64,000 nucleotides of DNA from an uncultured Blautia sp. (GTDB taxonomy: Bacteria; Bacillota; Clostridia; Lachnospirales; Lachnospiraceae). Numbering within the stretch: the stretch's first letter is position 1; each line of letters starts with the position of its first letter. Under the pieces are notes generated by a model. The model was not told the DNA's origin and searched no databases. It saw only the letters and a list, made by a program, of their open reading frames with translations. The translations under genes and the position numbers were made by a program. Positions 41,659-49,947 of this stretch are shown one piece after another. The DNA is taken from positions 1 through 64,000 of the forward strand of contig UQJE01000003.1 in assembly GCA_900541345.1 (NCBI GenBank). Direction: 5' to 3'.

Positions 41659-41898
41659 ATGTTAAAAAAAGATGTGTTTTTTCGAACGATGAGTGACATA
41701 CAGAATTTTAATAAAATTGCATTTCGATGCGATTATGATGTGGATCTACAGCAGGGAAAATATCTCGTAGATGCAAAATCTATTATGGGTATTTTCAGTA
41801 TGGATGTAGGAAAACCACTGGTTCTTGTCCTTCACACAGAAGAGGAAGAAGAGCTGTTGAAATTTCAGGATTATTTTAAAGAGGAAATCGAGGGATAG
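41659..41898 (+). CDS. HPr-like protein lacking the phosphorylatable histidine
   Basis: This 79-residue protein follows the HPr fold of the phosphotransferase system. It has the strand-helix pattern with AKSIMGIFSMD, which aligns with the regulatory Ser46 region (here Ser41). The active-site segment GIHARPA of HPr is absent; its place reads SDIQNFNKIAF, with no histidine. It therefore cannot carry phosphate from enzyme I, but could still be phosphorylated on Ser41 and act as a co-regulator, as Crh does in Bacillus. It lies 7 bases after the transporter and 3 bases before the glycosidase gene. Its fate is thus tied to this sugar operon, and local regulation is inferred. Confidence 0.8.
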   Translation: MLKKDVFFRTMSDIQNFNKIAFRCDYDVDLQQGKYLVDAKSIMGIFSMDVGKPLVLVLHTEEEEELLKFQDYFKEEIEG

Positions 41899-41901
41899 AA
41901 G

Positions 41902-43476
41902 ATGGCATTTACCTTTCAGATTAACAGAGATGTAAAATTTAATCATAATGAAGGTCTTTTAGAAAAATCAGAAAAAAACCGTCCGGAGATTTTTAAGACA
42001 AAAGTAGTTCCAAAAAGAATTGTAGAGCTGGTCAAAGACGAGAAAAAGTTAAACGGCTGGGGTGTAAAAGAGGCAGATCTTTCTCCTGTAGATTTATCTT
42101 CTTTTGGAATGCGTCGAGAGGATTCGCTTATCTTGGATTTTGGCGAACATTGTGTGGGAAGATTTTCTGTAAACATTTCCTCTGTTGGCTCTCCTATGGA
42201 CGCGCCTTTATATATACGTGTCCGATTTGGGGAAATTCCGGCAGAGCTTGCAGGAGATTCTGCTTCTTACGAAGGATGGCTCAGCAAATCCTGGATTCAG
42301 GAAGAGTATATTCATCTTGATGAGCTTCCAGCAAAATTATCACTGCCAAGAAGATACAGCTTTCGATATGTAGAACTGAAAGTTCTGGATACTTCTCCGA
42401 AATGGCAGGCGGTTTTTGAAAAACCGGAAGTAATAAAAGAAACTTCAGCAGATTACAAAAACTTAAAAGAAATTTCTTTGGAAGAAGAGCTGAAAAAAAT
42501 TTATGATGTCAGTGTAAAAACTCTGGCGGAATGTATGCAGGATGTGTTTGAAGACGGACCTAAAAGAGACAGACGTCTTTGGATTGGAGATCTGCGTCTT
42601 CAGGCACTTGCAAATTATGTCACTTTTGACAATGCAGAGCTTGTAAAAAGATGTCTTTATCTGTTTGCCGCAATGAATACAACAGAAGGAAAAATTCCGG
42701 CAAATGTGTTTGTAAAGCCTTCCTGTCTTCCAGATGATACTTTCCTTTTTGATTACAGCCTTTTCTTTATTTCTGTTCTTTATGATTATGAAATGGCACA
42801 TGAGGATATGAAGTTTTTAAAAGAGCTGTTTCCGGTGGCAAAGGCGCAGATGGACTTCTCGCTTTCTATGGTAGATGAAGAAGGAAGACTTGTATGCAGG
42901 GAAGAATATCCTGTTTTTATAGACTGGTCAAATGAATTTAACAAGGATACAGCAGGACAGGGAGTCATGATTTATGTGCTGAAACAGTTTATTGCCCTTT
43001 CGAAGATTATGGGTGAGAAAACAGACGTATATGAAACTGTTCTTGAAAAAATGGTTTCTTACGCAAAAAAAATCCTGTTTTCTCCAGAGAGAGGAATGTT
43101 TCTCTCGGGAGAAGAACAAGAATGTAATATTGCAAGCCAGGTGTGGATGGTTCTTGCTCAAGTGATGAATGAAGAAGAAAACAGGGCAATTATGACAAGA
43201 GCTGTAAAAGAGCTGTTCCCTGTAAAAGGTATTGCAACACCTTATATGTATCATCACGTGACAGAGGCTCTTTTTGAAGCCGGGCTTAAAGAGGAGGGAA
43301 TCCGTCTTTTAAAATCATACTGGGGAGAAATGCTTCGTCTTGGAGCGGATACATTCTGGGAGGCGTTTGAACCGGAAAATCCAAATTATTCTCCTTACGG
43401 AAACCCTATAGTGAGTAGTTATTGCCATGCATGGAGCTGTACACCTGTTTATTTAATTCATAAATATCTGCTGTGA
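41902..43476 (+). CDS. GH78-like glycosidase (alpha-L-rhamnosidase family)
   Basis: This is a 524-residue cytoplasmic enzyme without a signal peptide. After an N-terminal beta-sandwich-like region (LILDFGEHCVGRFSVNI), the alpha/alpha-barrel begins near residue 200. It contains DGPKRDRRLWIGDLRLQALAN, the GH78 catalytic-region motif (normally D-x-P-x-R-x-E-R), then FIDWSNEFNKDTAGQ and TFWEAFEP. It ends in SYCHAWSCTPVYLI. It is shorter than typical rhamnosidases, which are often 800-900 residues, so it may be a compact subgroup with a different specificity. It is the last gene of the operon with a GPH transporter and an HPr-like protein. Confidence 0.85.
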   Translation: MAFTFQINRDVKFNHNEGLLEKSEKNRPEIFKTKVVPKRIVELVKDEKKLNGWGVKEADLSPVDLSSFGMRREDSLILDFGEHCVGRFSVNISSVGSPMDAPLYIRVRFGEIPAELAGDSASYEGWLSKSWIQEEYIHLDELPAKLSLPRRYSFRYVELKVLDTSPKWQAVFEKPEVIKETSADYKNLKEISLEEELKKIYDVSVKTLAECMQDVFEDGPKRDRRLWIGDLRLQALANYVTFDNAELVKRCLYLFAAMNTTEGKIPANVFVKPSCLPDDTFLFDYSLFFISVLYDYEMAHEDMKFLKELFPVAKAQMDFSLSMVDEEGRLVCREEYPVFIDWSNEFNKDTAGQGVMIYVLKQFIALSKIMGEKTDVYETVLEKMVSYAKKILFSPERGMFLSGEEQECNIASQVWMVLAQVMNEEENRAIMTRAVKELFPVKGIATPYMYHHVTEALFEAGLKEEGIRLLKSYWGEMLRLGADTFWEAFEPENPNYSPYGNPIVSSYCHAWSCTPVYLIHKYLL

Positions 43477-43514
43477 TGCAGGAGAAATTGTCCGACATCT
43501 TATAACAGAAATAT

Positions 43515-43578
43515 TAACAGAATCAGAAGCATTTGCTGCAGGGAGCATATCCCCGGGAAATGGCTTCTGATTCTGTTA
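43515..43578 (-). terminator. 16-bp perfect hairpin over the end of the MBL gene
   Basis: TAACAGAATCAGAAGC (43515-43530) and GCTTCTGATTCTGTTA (43563-43578) are perfectly complementary. One arm lies in the coding region and the other covers the stop codon of the minus-strand gene. A weak T-rich stretch follows on the minus strand. It probably terminates that gene and blocks read-through from the convergent glycosidase operon. Confidence 0.7.
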
Positions 43579-44620
43579 TTTGAGAAGCTTTATCGGGATT
43601 CATGCGTCCGCAGTCGGGAATACTGTGGTATTTGTCTCCTGTTGCAGGAATCCAGACCACAGAACCGGAGGAACTATGCGGCTGCTCTGGTGAACCAGAG
43701 GAATATTCAGAAGACGGTACAGATATTTCAGAGGAGGAATCTCCTGAGGAATAATCATTGCACGGCTCCTGATCCCATGAAATATTTTTTCCGTCAGAGA
43801 GGGCAACAACTGTACCCTGCTTATCTGTGCGAAAAACCGGAATGTTCATGGAAGAAAGACGTTCCATAGTATTGGCAGAAGGATGCCCGTACTTGTTTTC
43901 TGCTCCGCAGCTTATTACTGCCCAGGAAGGGGTGGAAGCCTCGAGAAAATCCCAGGTTGTGGAACTGGAAGAGCCGTGGTGACCAAGGGAGAGAACATCG
44001 CAGTCAAGGCTTACACCGGTACTTATCATGTCCTGTTCGCTTGTCTCTTCCGCGTCTCCTGTAAAAAGAAAGCTGTTGTTTCCGTTTATAAGACGGATTA
44101 CTACAGAATTTTCATTGCTGTCGTTCGGGTCAATTCCGGAAGGTGCAAGGACAGTAAAGCTTCCTGTTCCAAAGGAAAAAGTATCTCCAGGTTTTGGGTA
44201 CTGAATGGAAATGGCGTTTGCAGTTGCTGCATTTACAAAATCCATATATAAATCAGTACCCTGGTAGTAGTCTGCCCCTAGAATGTTTTCTACAGAAAAG
44301 TTCTGAAGGCATTTTAAAAGTCCTCCCAGATGGTCTGCATCATAGTGGGAAGAAATCATATAGTCAATGTTTTCTACATTTTGGTTGTGAAGATATTCTA
44401 CTACTTCATCACTGTGGCTGGTATCGCCTCCGTCATAGAGAAGGTTTTCTCCACCGGACTGAACAAGAATGGATAGTCCCTGCCCAACGTCCAAAAAGTG
44501 AACCGCCATATCTTGCGTGCCGCTCTCTGCCTGGACAGGAAGGGTTCTTGCAGGGGACAAAAGAGTGAGAGCAAGAAGAAGTGGAAGAAAAAGTGAAAGA
44601 CGTTTCTTTTTGTGCTTCAT
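43523..44620 (-). CDS. Secreted ComEC-like metallo-beta-lactamase-fold hydrolase
   Basis: This 365-residue protein has a signal peptide (KRLSLFLPLLLALTLLSPA; cleavage after VQA near residue 31). The MBL domain resembles the DNA-uptake protein ComEC/Rec2 C-terminal part: MAVHFLDVGQGLSILVQ, metal motif SSHYDADHLGG, LFTGDAEETSE and LSLGHHGSSSS. After a Ser/Pro-rich linker (280-325), a small Cys/His region follows (YHSIPDCGRM, GYAPCSKCF). Such tails occur on secreted nucleases. A role in extracellular nucleic-acid hydrolysis is plausible but unproven. AAGGAG precedes the ATG. The tmRNA gene is upstream on the same strand. Confidence 0.87.
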   Translation of the reverse strand: MKHKKKRLSLFLPLLLALTLLSPARTLPVQAESGTQDMAVHFLDVGQGLSILVQSGGENLLYDGGDTSHSDEVVEYLHNQNVENIDYMISSHYDADHLGGLLKCLQNFSVENILGADYYQGTDLYMDFVNAATANAISIQYPKPGDTFSFGTGSFTVLAPSGIDPNDSNENSVVIRLINGNNSFLFTGDAEETSEQDMISTGVSLDCDVLSLGHHGSSSSTTWDFLEASTPSWAVISCGAENKYGHPSANTMERLSSMNIPVFRTDKQGTVVALSDGKNISWDQEPCNDYSSGDSSSEISVPSSEYSSGSPEQPHSSSGSVVWIPATGDKYHSIPDCGRMNPDKASQITESEAISRGYAPCSKCF

Positions 44621-44646
44621 GATAAAATTCTCCTTTTTGTAAACAT

Positions 44647-44684
44647 AAAAAAGCTTCAGGAATGTAACATTCCCAAAGCTTTTA
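44647..44684 (-). terminator. Intrinsic terminator of the tmRNA gene
   Basis: Directly after the tmRNA 3' end the minus strand folds as AAAGCTT...GGAATG-TTAC-CATTCC...AAGCTTT, followed by T residues. It lies just upstream of the MBL gene leader. Confidence 0.85.
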
Positions 44685-44685
44685 G

Positions 44686-45031
44686 TGGACCTGGCGGGAA
44701 TCGAACCCGCGTCCGAAAGCCTATCCCCTCAGGCATCTCCCATCACAGTCGCTGTTTTAACATTCCCTTAGTAGCACGCCCACCGACAGGCTTACTGCTT
44801 CAGTAGCTTCATAATACATCTACCGGGGCAAAGCTTACCCGGCAAGGTTTCTCACATAGTTGGCGCCAGATTCCTAAAGTGTGAGTGCTTCAGGGCTGAC
44901 GAGCAGCAATTAGGCTGCTAACGCGTACTGTTCGTCTGCGTTTATATTTAGGTTCCCGGTTGGTGCGCAGTCCAGGAGTCTGCGGATGGCTTCCCAAGCT
45001 TCAAAACCCCCGTCGAAACCAGTACAAGCCC
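44686..45031 (-). ncRNA. ssrA: tmRNA (transfer-messenger RNA)
   Basis: tmRNA rescues stalled ribosomes together with SmpB by adding a degradation tag. The minus-strand 5' end reads GGGCTTG...GGTTTCGACGGGGG, the hallmark of tmRNA. The 3' end carries the T-arm GCGGGTTCGATTCCCGC and the acceptor strand CAGGTCC, which pairs with GGGCTTG. The tag reading frame runs from 44939 to the TAA at 44910-44912 and encodes ADEQYALAA. The 3' CCA is not encoded (the DNA reads A-CTA after the acceptor stem), so it must be added enzymatically. Length is about 346 bases. It has its own consensus promoter and terminator. Confidence 0.95.
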
Positions 45032-45096
45032 GAAGACTTCACAGAAAATTCTGTGCTGGAAAACAGACGAAAGGGCAGAAATCTGCCTGTTATTTT

Positions 45097-45125
45097 ATTA
45101 TAGGCACATATGTTTGAGTTGTCAA
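45097..45125 (-). promoter_or_regulatory. Consensus promoter of the tmRNA gene
   Basis: On the minus strand a perfect TTGACA (plus 45120-45125) and a perfect TATAAT (45097-45102) are exactly 17 bases apart, fitting a highly expressed RNA. About 59 bases separate the expected start from the mature 5' end. This leader holds two small hairpins (GGCAG/CTGCC and CACAGAA/TTCTGTG), presumably removed by RNase P. Confidence 0.92.
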
Positions 45126-45178
45126 GGATGATTTTTTGAGAAATTCTTACAATCGTTCACAGAAGGAACATATTTCTC

Positions 45179-45187
45179 TGTTATAGT
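45179..45187 (+). promoter_or_regulatory. Extended -10 element before the two-component operon
   Basis: TG-T-TATAGT at 45179-45187 is a good extended -10. There is no -35 at the normal distance (a TTCACA lies 20 bases upstream). The coding start is at 45230. Confidence 0.45.
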
Positions 45188-45229
45188 ACAAATACAGAAG
45201 AGACGAATGAATAAATGGAGGGACAGAGA

Positions 45230-45910
45230 ATGGACGCATTAAAAATCCTTGTAGTAGATGATGAAAGTCGTATGAGAAAGCTGGTAAAAGATTTCCTTAC
45301 CAGAAAAAATTTTCAAGTTCTGGAAGCAGGAAACGGAGAAGAGGCAATGGATATTTTTTATCGGGAAAAAGATATTAACTTGATTATTCTTGATGTAATG
45401 ATGCCTAAAATGGACGGTTGGGAAGTGTGTCGGGAAATACGGAAGACATCAAAAGTCCCGATTATTATGCTGACAGCGAGAAGTGACGAGAGAGATGAGC
45501 TCTTAGGCTTTGAACTTGGAGTAGACGAATATATCTCCAAGCCGTTCAGCCCCAAAATCCTTGTAGCGAGGGTAGAGGCAATTCTTCGAAGAACAGGACA
45601 GAGTAATCCGGAAGATGTGATTTCCAGTGGAGGAATTGTCATTGATAAAGCCGCGCATATTGCTTCTGTAGATGGAGTGCCAATGGAATTGAGTTTTAAG
45701 GAATTTGAACTTCTCACATATTTCCTTGAAAATGAAGGTATCGCTCTTTCCAGAGAAAAAATCTTAAATTCTGTGTGGAATTATGATTACTTCGGAGATG
45801 CAAGAACCATCGATACTCATGTAAAGAAACTGAGAAGTAAAATGGGAAATAAAGGTGAATATATTAAAACCGTATGGGGAATGGGCTATAAGTTTGAGGT
45901 GGAAGAATGA
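45230..45910 (+). CDS. OmpR-family response regulator
   Basis: This 226-residue regulator has a receiver domain (ILVVDDESRMR, phosphoacceptor in LIILDVMMPKMDGWE, Lys in EYISKPFSP). It ends in a winged-helix output domain (FKEFELLTYFLENEG, ARTIDTHVKKLRSKMG, WGMGYKFE). The receiver reads GVDEYI where GADDY is usual, a mild variation. ATG 45230 has GGAGGG upstream; an in-frame ATG at 45215 contains that ribosome site itself and is rejected. The gene overlaps the kinase start by 4 bases (ATGA), so the pair is co-translated. Signal and targets are unknown. Confidence 0.94.
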   Translation: MDALKILVVDDESRMRKLVKDFLTRKNFQVLEAGNGEEAMDIFYREKDINLIILDVMMPKMDGWEVCREIRKTSKVPIIMLTARSDERDELLGFELGVDEYISKPFSPKILVARVEAILRRTGQSNPEDVISSGGIVIDKAAHIASVDGVPMELSFKEFELLTYFLENEGIALSREKILNSVWNYDYFGDARTIDTHVKKLRSKMGNKGEYIKTVWGMGYKFEVEE

Positions 45911-47427
45911 CAAGTCCGGAGAAAAAGGAGGCAGGAAAGAAAGGAAAGAAATTTCATACCCTGCGCCATCAAATTTCTATGATTTTTACAGCAGTTCTTC
46001 TATTTTCCATCGTAACAATTACGGTTATCAACGGATTTTTTCTGGAAAAATATTATATTTCTCAGAAAGTAGAGATGCTTCTTCAGGCAGAGGCAACTTT
46101 GAGTAAGCTGGATATAGAGGCAATTCTTGAAAAGGGAGATGTTTCTGTTGCAGATGAAATTGGCAGGGACAGTGCCAGAAACAATTTTTCCTGGGTTATT
46201 ACAGACGAAGCAAACAGCTTTGAATACGGCTGGGGAGAAAGCAAAGATATGCTCCGTGTCCGTCTGTTTGGATATATTTACGATTTGGAGCAGGATAAAC
46301 CGAAAGGGAAAATATTACGGAAAGCAGATAATTGTACAATTCAGCAGATTCATGACAGATTTGCGGGAATGGATTATGTGGAGTGTTGGGGCCAATTTGA
46401 CAACGGATACTATTATCTTATCCGTACTCCGCTTGAAAGTATCCGGGAAAGTGCAGGAATTTCCAATAAGTTTTATTTCTTTGTTGGAATTGTGATCGTG
46501 CTGTTCAGCGGAATGATTATTATGATATTTACAAATAAGATTACAAATCCAATCAGTGAGCTCACAAAGCTTTCCAGAAGAATGTCGGATTTGGATTTTG
46601 ATGCCAGATATGAAAGCAGTGTGGGCAACGAAATTGATCTTCTGGGAGAGAGCTTTAACAGAATGTCAGAGCAGTTGGAAAATACCATATCCGAATTGAA
46701 ATCTGCAAATATCAAGCTTCAGAAGGATATTGAGGATAAGGTAAAAATTGATAAAATGCGAAAGGAATTTCTGGATAATGTTTCCCATGAGCTGAAGACT
46801 CCGATTGCTCTTATTCAGGGATATGCAGAAGGTCTAAAAGAAAATATTTCTGATGATCCGGAGAGCAGAGAATTCTATTGTGATGTTATTATGGATGAGT
46901 CTGCAAAAATGAATAAGCTGGTTAAAAATCTGCTTGTTTTAAATCAACTGGAATCCGGCAAGGATGAGACAGTAATGGAGAGGTTTGATATTGTATCGCT
47001 TATCCAGGGAGTCCTCCAGACAATGGATATTATGATTCAGCAAAAGGAAGCTGCTGTAATCTTCCAGGAGCAGGCACCTGTCTATGTATGGGCGGATGAA
47101 TTTAAGGTAGAAGAGGTTGTGACAAATTATGTGAGCAATGCTTTAAATCACCTGGAAGGAGAACGGCAGATTGAGTTGAAGCTTCAAATGGAAGGGGAAA
47201 AAGTGAAAGTATCTGTTTTTAATACAGGAAATCCCATTCCGGAGGAAGATATTCCGAATCTCTGGAGTAAATTTTATAAGGTGGATAAGGCAAGGACAAG
47301 AGAGTATGGAGGAAGTGGAATCGGTCTTTCTATTGTAAAGGCAATCATGGAGGGAATGAATCAGGAATTCGGAGTGCAGAATTATGAAAACGGAGTGGAA
47401 TTCTGGTTCACTCTTGACAGGAAATAG
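45907..47427 (+). CDS. Sensor histidine kinase with HAMP domain
   Basis: This 506-residue kinase has a first membrane helix near residues 22-45, an extracellular sensor of about 130 residues, and a second helix (FFVGIVIVLFSGMIIMIF) near 190-208. The HAMP domain reads NPISELTKLSRRMSDLDF. The HisKA box SHELKTPIALIQGYAEGL (His near 298) and the HATPase end YGGSGIGLSIVKAIMEGM follow. The N-box is NYVSNALNHL. Overall length and domain order are those of envelope-sensing kinases. It starts in an ATGA overlap with its regulator gene. Confidence 0.94.
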   Translation: MTSPEKKEAGKKGKKFHTLRHQISMIFTAVLLFSIVTITVINGFFLEKYYISQKVEMLLQAEATLSKLDIEAILEKGDVSVADEIGRDSARNNFSWVITDEANSFEYGWGESKDMLRVRLFGYIYDLEQDKPKGKILRKADNCTIQQIHDRFAGMDYVECWGQFDNGYYYLIRTPLESIRESAGISNKFYFFVGIVIVLFSGMIIMIFTNKITNPISELTKLSRRMSDLDFDARYESSVGNEIDLLGESFNRMSEQLENTISELKSANIKLQKDIEDKVKIDKMRKEFLDNVSHELKTPIALIQGYAEGLKENISDDPESREFYCDVIMDESAKMNKLVKNLLVLNQLESGKDETVMERFDIVSLIQGVLQTMDIMIQQKEAAVIFQEQAPVYVWADEFKVEEVVTNYVSNALNHLEGERQIELKLQMEGEKVKVSVFNTGNPIPEEDIPNLWSKFYKVDKARTREYGGSGIGLSIVKAIMEGMNQEFGVQNYENGVEFWFTLDRK

Positions 47428-47469
47428 AATTTTATGGTAAGAAAAGCAGGCAGAAGTGAAGAAAGTTCT

Positions 47470-47497
47470 TTGCAACTGTCTGTTTTTGCGTTATACT
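47470..47497 (+). promoter_or_regulatory. Promoter of ung
   Basis: TTGCAA (47470-47475) and TATACT (47492-47497) are 16 bases apart, in the 126-base gap between the kinase and ung. Confidence 0.6.
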
Positions 47498-47553
47498 GTA
47501 ACAATGGAATTATGAAAATGGCGAAATATGCGCCGGACAAAGAGGTGAATTAC

Positions 47554-48228
47554 ATGGCTCCCATTTCAGGAGACTGGCTGGAGGCTCTGAAAGATGAGTT
47601 TCATAAGCCATATTATGCAAAATTATATAAAACGGTAAATGAAGAGTACAGAACAGGAAAAGTTTTTCCGCCGCCGGATGAGATGTTTAATGCTTTTCAT
47701 TTTACTCCGCTTCATGAGGTAAAGGTAGTGATTCTGGGACAGGATCCTTATCATAATGATGGACAGGCACATGGTCTTTGTTTTTCTGTGAAAAAAGGAG
47801 TGGAAACGCCGCCTTCTCTTGTTAATATTTATCAGGAACTCCATGATGACTGCGGTTGTTATATTCCCAATAACGGGTATCTGGAAAAATGGGCGCATCA
47901 GGGAGTTCTGCTTTTGAATACAGTACTTACTGTTCGGGCGCATCAGGCAAATTCCCACAGAGGCATTGGTTGGGAGCAGTTTACAGATGCTGCGATTCGG
48001 GTTTTGAATGAACAGGACAGACCTATTGTGTTTCTTTTGTGGGGACGACCTGCACAGACGAAGCATATGATGCTGAATAATCCAAATCATCTTGTTCTGG
48101 AAGCGCCTCACCCAAGTCCACTTTCTGCTTACAGAGGATTTTTTGGCTGCAGACATTTCAGCCAGACAAACGCTTTTTTGAAAGAGCATGGCATTGCACC
48201 AATTGACTGGCAGATTGAAAACATTTAA
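47554..48228 (+). CDS. ung: Uracil-DNA glycosylase
   Basis: Ung removes uracil from DNA in base excision repair. The 224-residue protein has all family-1 motifs: the catalytic GQDPYHNDGQAHGLCFSV with its Asp, PPSLVNIYQEL, LLLNTVLTVRAHQANSH, FLLWGRPAQ, and the HPSPLSAYRGFFGCRHFS loop with the second catalytic His. ATG 47554 has GAGGTG 7 bases upstream and gives a standard N-terminus (SGDWLEALKDEFHKPYY). In-frame upstream codons to 47434 cross the promoter and are rejected. The next gene follows after 19 bases and probably shares the transcript. Confidence 0.96.
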   Translation: MAPISGDWLEALKDEFHKPYYAKLYKTVNEEYRTGKVFPPPDEMFNAFHFTPLHEVKVVILGQDPYHNDGQAHGLCFSVKKGVETPPSLVNIYQELHDDCGCYIPNNGYLEKWAHQGVLLLNTVLTVRAHQANSHRGIGWEQFTDAAIRVLNEQDRPIVFLLWGRPAQTKHMMLNNPNHLVLEAPHPSPLSAYRGFFGCRHFSQTNAFLKEHGIAPIDWQIENI

Positions 48229-48247
48229 AAGAGGAAAACGGATTGTA

Positions 48248-49870
48248 ATGAGTAAAAAAAATGACAACACACTTGTAAAAAACGCATCGTTTCTGATGAT
48301 TGCGGCGCTGATTTCCAAGATTATCGGAATGCTTTATAAAAGCCCCCTTTCTACTACTCTTGGAAGTCAGAGTTTTGCGCTTTTCCAGTATGCTCAGAAT
48401 GCGTATTTCATTCTTCTTATGATTGCGTCATTCAGCATTCCCCAGGCAGTATCGAAAATCATGGCGGAAAAGATTGCGTTTAAGAGGTACAGAGATGCTC
48501 AGAAGGTATTTTACTGTGCCCTTCTTTATGCGGTAATCGCTGGTGGCATTGTAGCTCTCTTCTGTCTTTTTGGAGCTTCCGTTATGGTTCCGGACAAAAT
48601 GGCGGGTGCAAGGCTTGCGCTTCAGATGCTCGCGCCGACGATTTTTCTTTCAGGAATACTGGGAGTGTTCCGCGGATATTTTCAGGCATACAGAAATATG
48701 ATGCCGACTTCCCTTTCGCAGATTATAGAGCAGATTTTTGTGGCTGTCTTTGCCCTTCTCATGTCTTCTCTTATGATTTCTTCCCACAGCGGAAAAGGAG
48801 AGAAAGTAATCGAGAGCTGGGGAGCAGCGGGAGCTACTATGGGAACGGGAGTCGGAGTTCTGGCAGCTCTTCTGTTTATGATTTTTGTGTACTGCATTAA
48901 CAGAAAGGTCATTCGAAAAAAGATAAGAAGAGACCGGGTATCTGTAAATGAAAGTACCTCACAGGTAATGAAAACCATTATCCTGATTGTAATGCCGATT
49001 ATTTTCAGTGCATTTATTTATAATGTAAACGGATATATCAACAGCTATATGTATACGGATATTCTGGGAAAAAGAGGAATGGATGAAACAGTTCTTCAGA
49101 CCCTTTATGCAGAGTATGGTTATTTCATGACGCTAATTAATATTCCTCTGACACTTGCAAGTACAGCTCCGACATCCATGATACCGGAGGTTTCAGCCCA
49201 TTATGCAATGCACGACAGAAAAGGTGCAAATGAAAAAATTGACAGGGCAACCTGGATTAGCATGATCATCTCCATTCCGGCAGCAGTAGGCCTTGCCGTT
49301 CTTTCAGGGCCTGTTACAAGACTGATATTCGGAGAGACAAACGGAGTGGCAGCGAAGCTTTTAATTATTGGAGGAATCACAATTATTTTAAACGGAAACT
49401 CCAATATTTCAAACGGTGTTTTACAGGGGATCGGAAAGCCGAATATTCCTATGATTCATGCGGCTATTGCCCTTGGGGCAGACGTAATCGTTATGGCACT
49501 TCTCCTGCTTCTTACAGATCTTGGAGTATATGCCATTGTACTTTCAATGGTTGTATATGCAGTTGTAATGTGTCTTTTAAATGAGAGGGCAATGAAGAAG
49601 TATATGCGTCATAAAAATCCTTGGAAAAAAGCGTATCTCTATCCGCTGATTGCATCTATTCCAATGGGACTTGTGGCGGGCGGCGTATATTACGGACTTT
49701 ATTTACTTGTTCCGTCCAACTTTCTCTGTCTCTGCGTATCTGTAGTGTTGGCGGTGATTGTATATTTTGGAGTATACCTTTTTGTGAGCAGGCCTTCCAA
49801 AGAAGAACTGTTTATGCTGCCGGGAGGACGGATTCTTTATCGAGTGGCAGGAAAAATGAATTTAATATAG
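48248..49870 (+). CDS. SpoVB/MurJ-like lipid flippase (polysaccharide biosynthesis family)
   Basis: This 540-residue membrane protein of the MOP superfamily has about fourteen helices. It opens with LVKNASFLMIAALISKIIGMLYKSPLS and has ILGVFRGYFQAYRNMMPTSLSQIIEQI in the first half, the region typical of SpoVB/YtgP proteins. STAPTSMIPEVSAHYAMHDRKGANE appears in the middle. Members of this group translocate lipid-linked cell-wall or spore-cortex precursors. It begins with ATG 48248 at 19 bases from ung, with a modest GAGG upstream. A strong terminator follows. Whether it acts as MurJ-like lipid II flippase or in sporulation cannot be told from sequence. Confidence 0.9.
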   Translation: MSKKNDNTLVKNASFLMIAALISKIIGMLYKSPLSTTLGSQSFALFQYAQNAYFILLMIASFSIPQAVSKIMAEKIAFKRYRDAQKVFYCALLYAVIAGGIVALFCLFGASVMVPDKMAGARLALQMLAPTIFLSGILGVFRGYFQAYRNMMPTSLSQIIEQIFVAVFALLMSSLMISSHSGKGEKVIESWGAAGATMGTGVGVLAALLFMIFVYCINRKVIRKKIRRDRVSVNESTSQVMKTIILIVMPIIFSAFIYNVNGYINSYMYTDILGKRGMDETVLQTLYAEYGYFMTLINIPLTLASTAPTSMIPEVSAHYAMHDRKGANEKIDRATWISMIISIPAAVGLAVLSGPVTRLIFGETNGVAAKLLIIGGITIILNGNSNISNGVLQGIGKPNIPMIHAAIALGADVIVMALLLLLTDLGVYAIVLSMVVYAVVMCLLNERAMKKYMRHKNPWKKAYLYPLIASIPMGLVAGGVYYGLYLLVPSNFLCLCVSVVLAVIVYFGVYLFVSRPSKEELFMLPGGRILYRVAGKMNLI

Positions 49871-49879
49871 AAATAAATA

Positions 49880-49928
49880 AAAACACAGTCTGAAAAGCAG
49901 GAAATGCTCACAGACTGTGTTTTTTTGA
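49880..49928. terminator. Strong bidirectional terminator
   Basis: AAAACACAGTCTG (49880-49892) pairs perfectly with CAGACTGTGTTTT (49911-49923), then more T residues. It separates the flippase gene from the convergent LacI-type gene ending at 49948. Confidence 0.92.
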
Positions 49929-49947
49929 GTGCGATTTAAACAATACA

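Noticed and set aside
47623..48318. Minus-strand open frame of 231 codons opposite ung and the flippase start
   Set aside because: It spans two real genes on the opposite strand and shows no family similarity.
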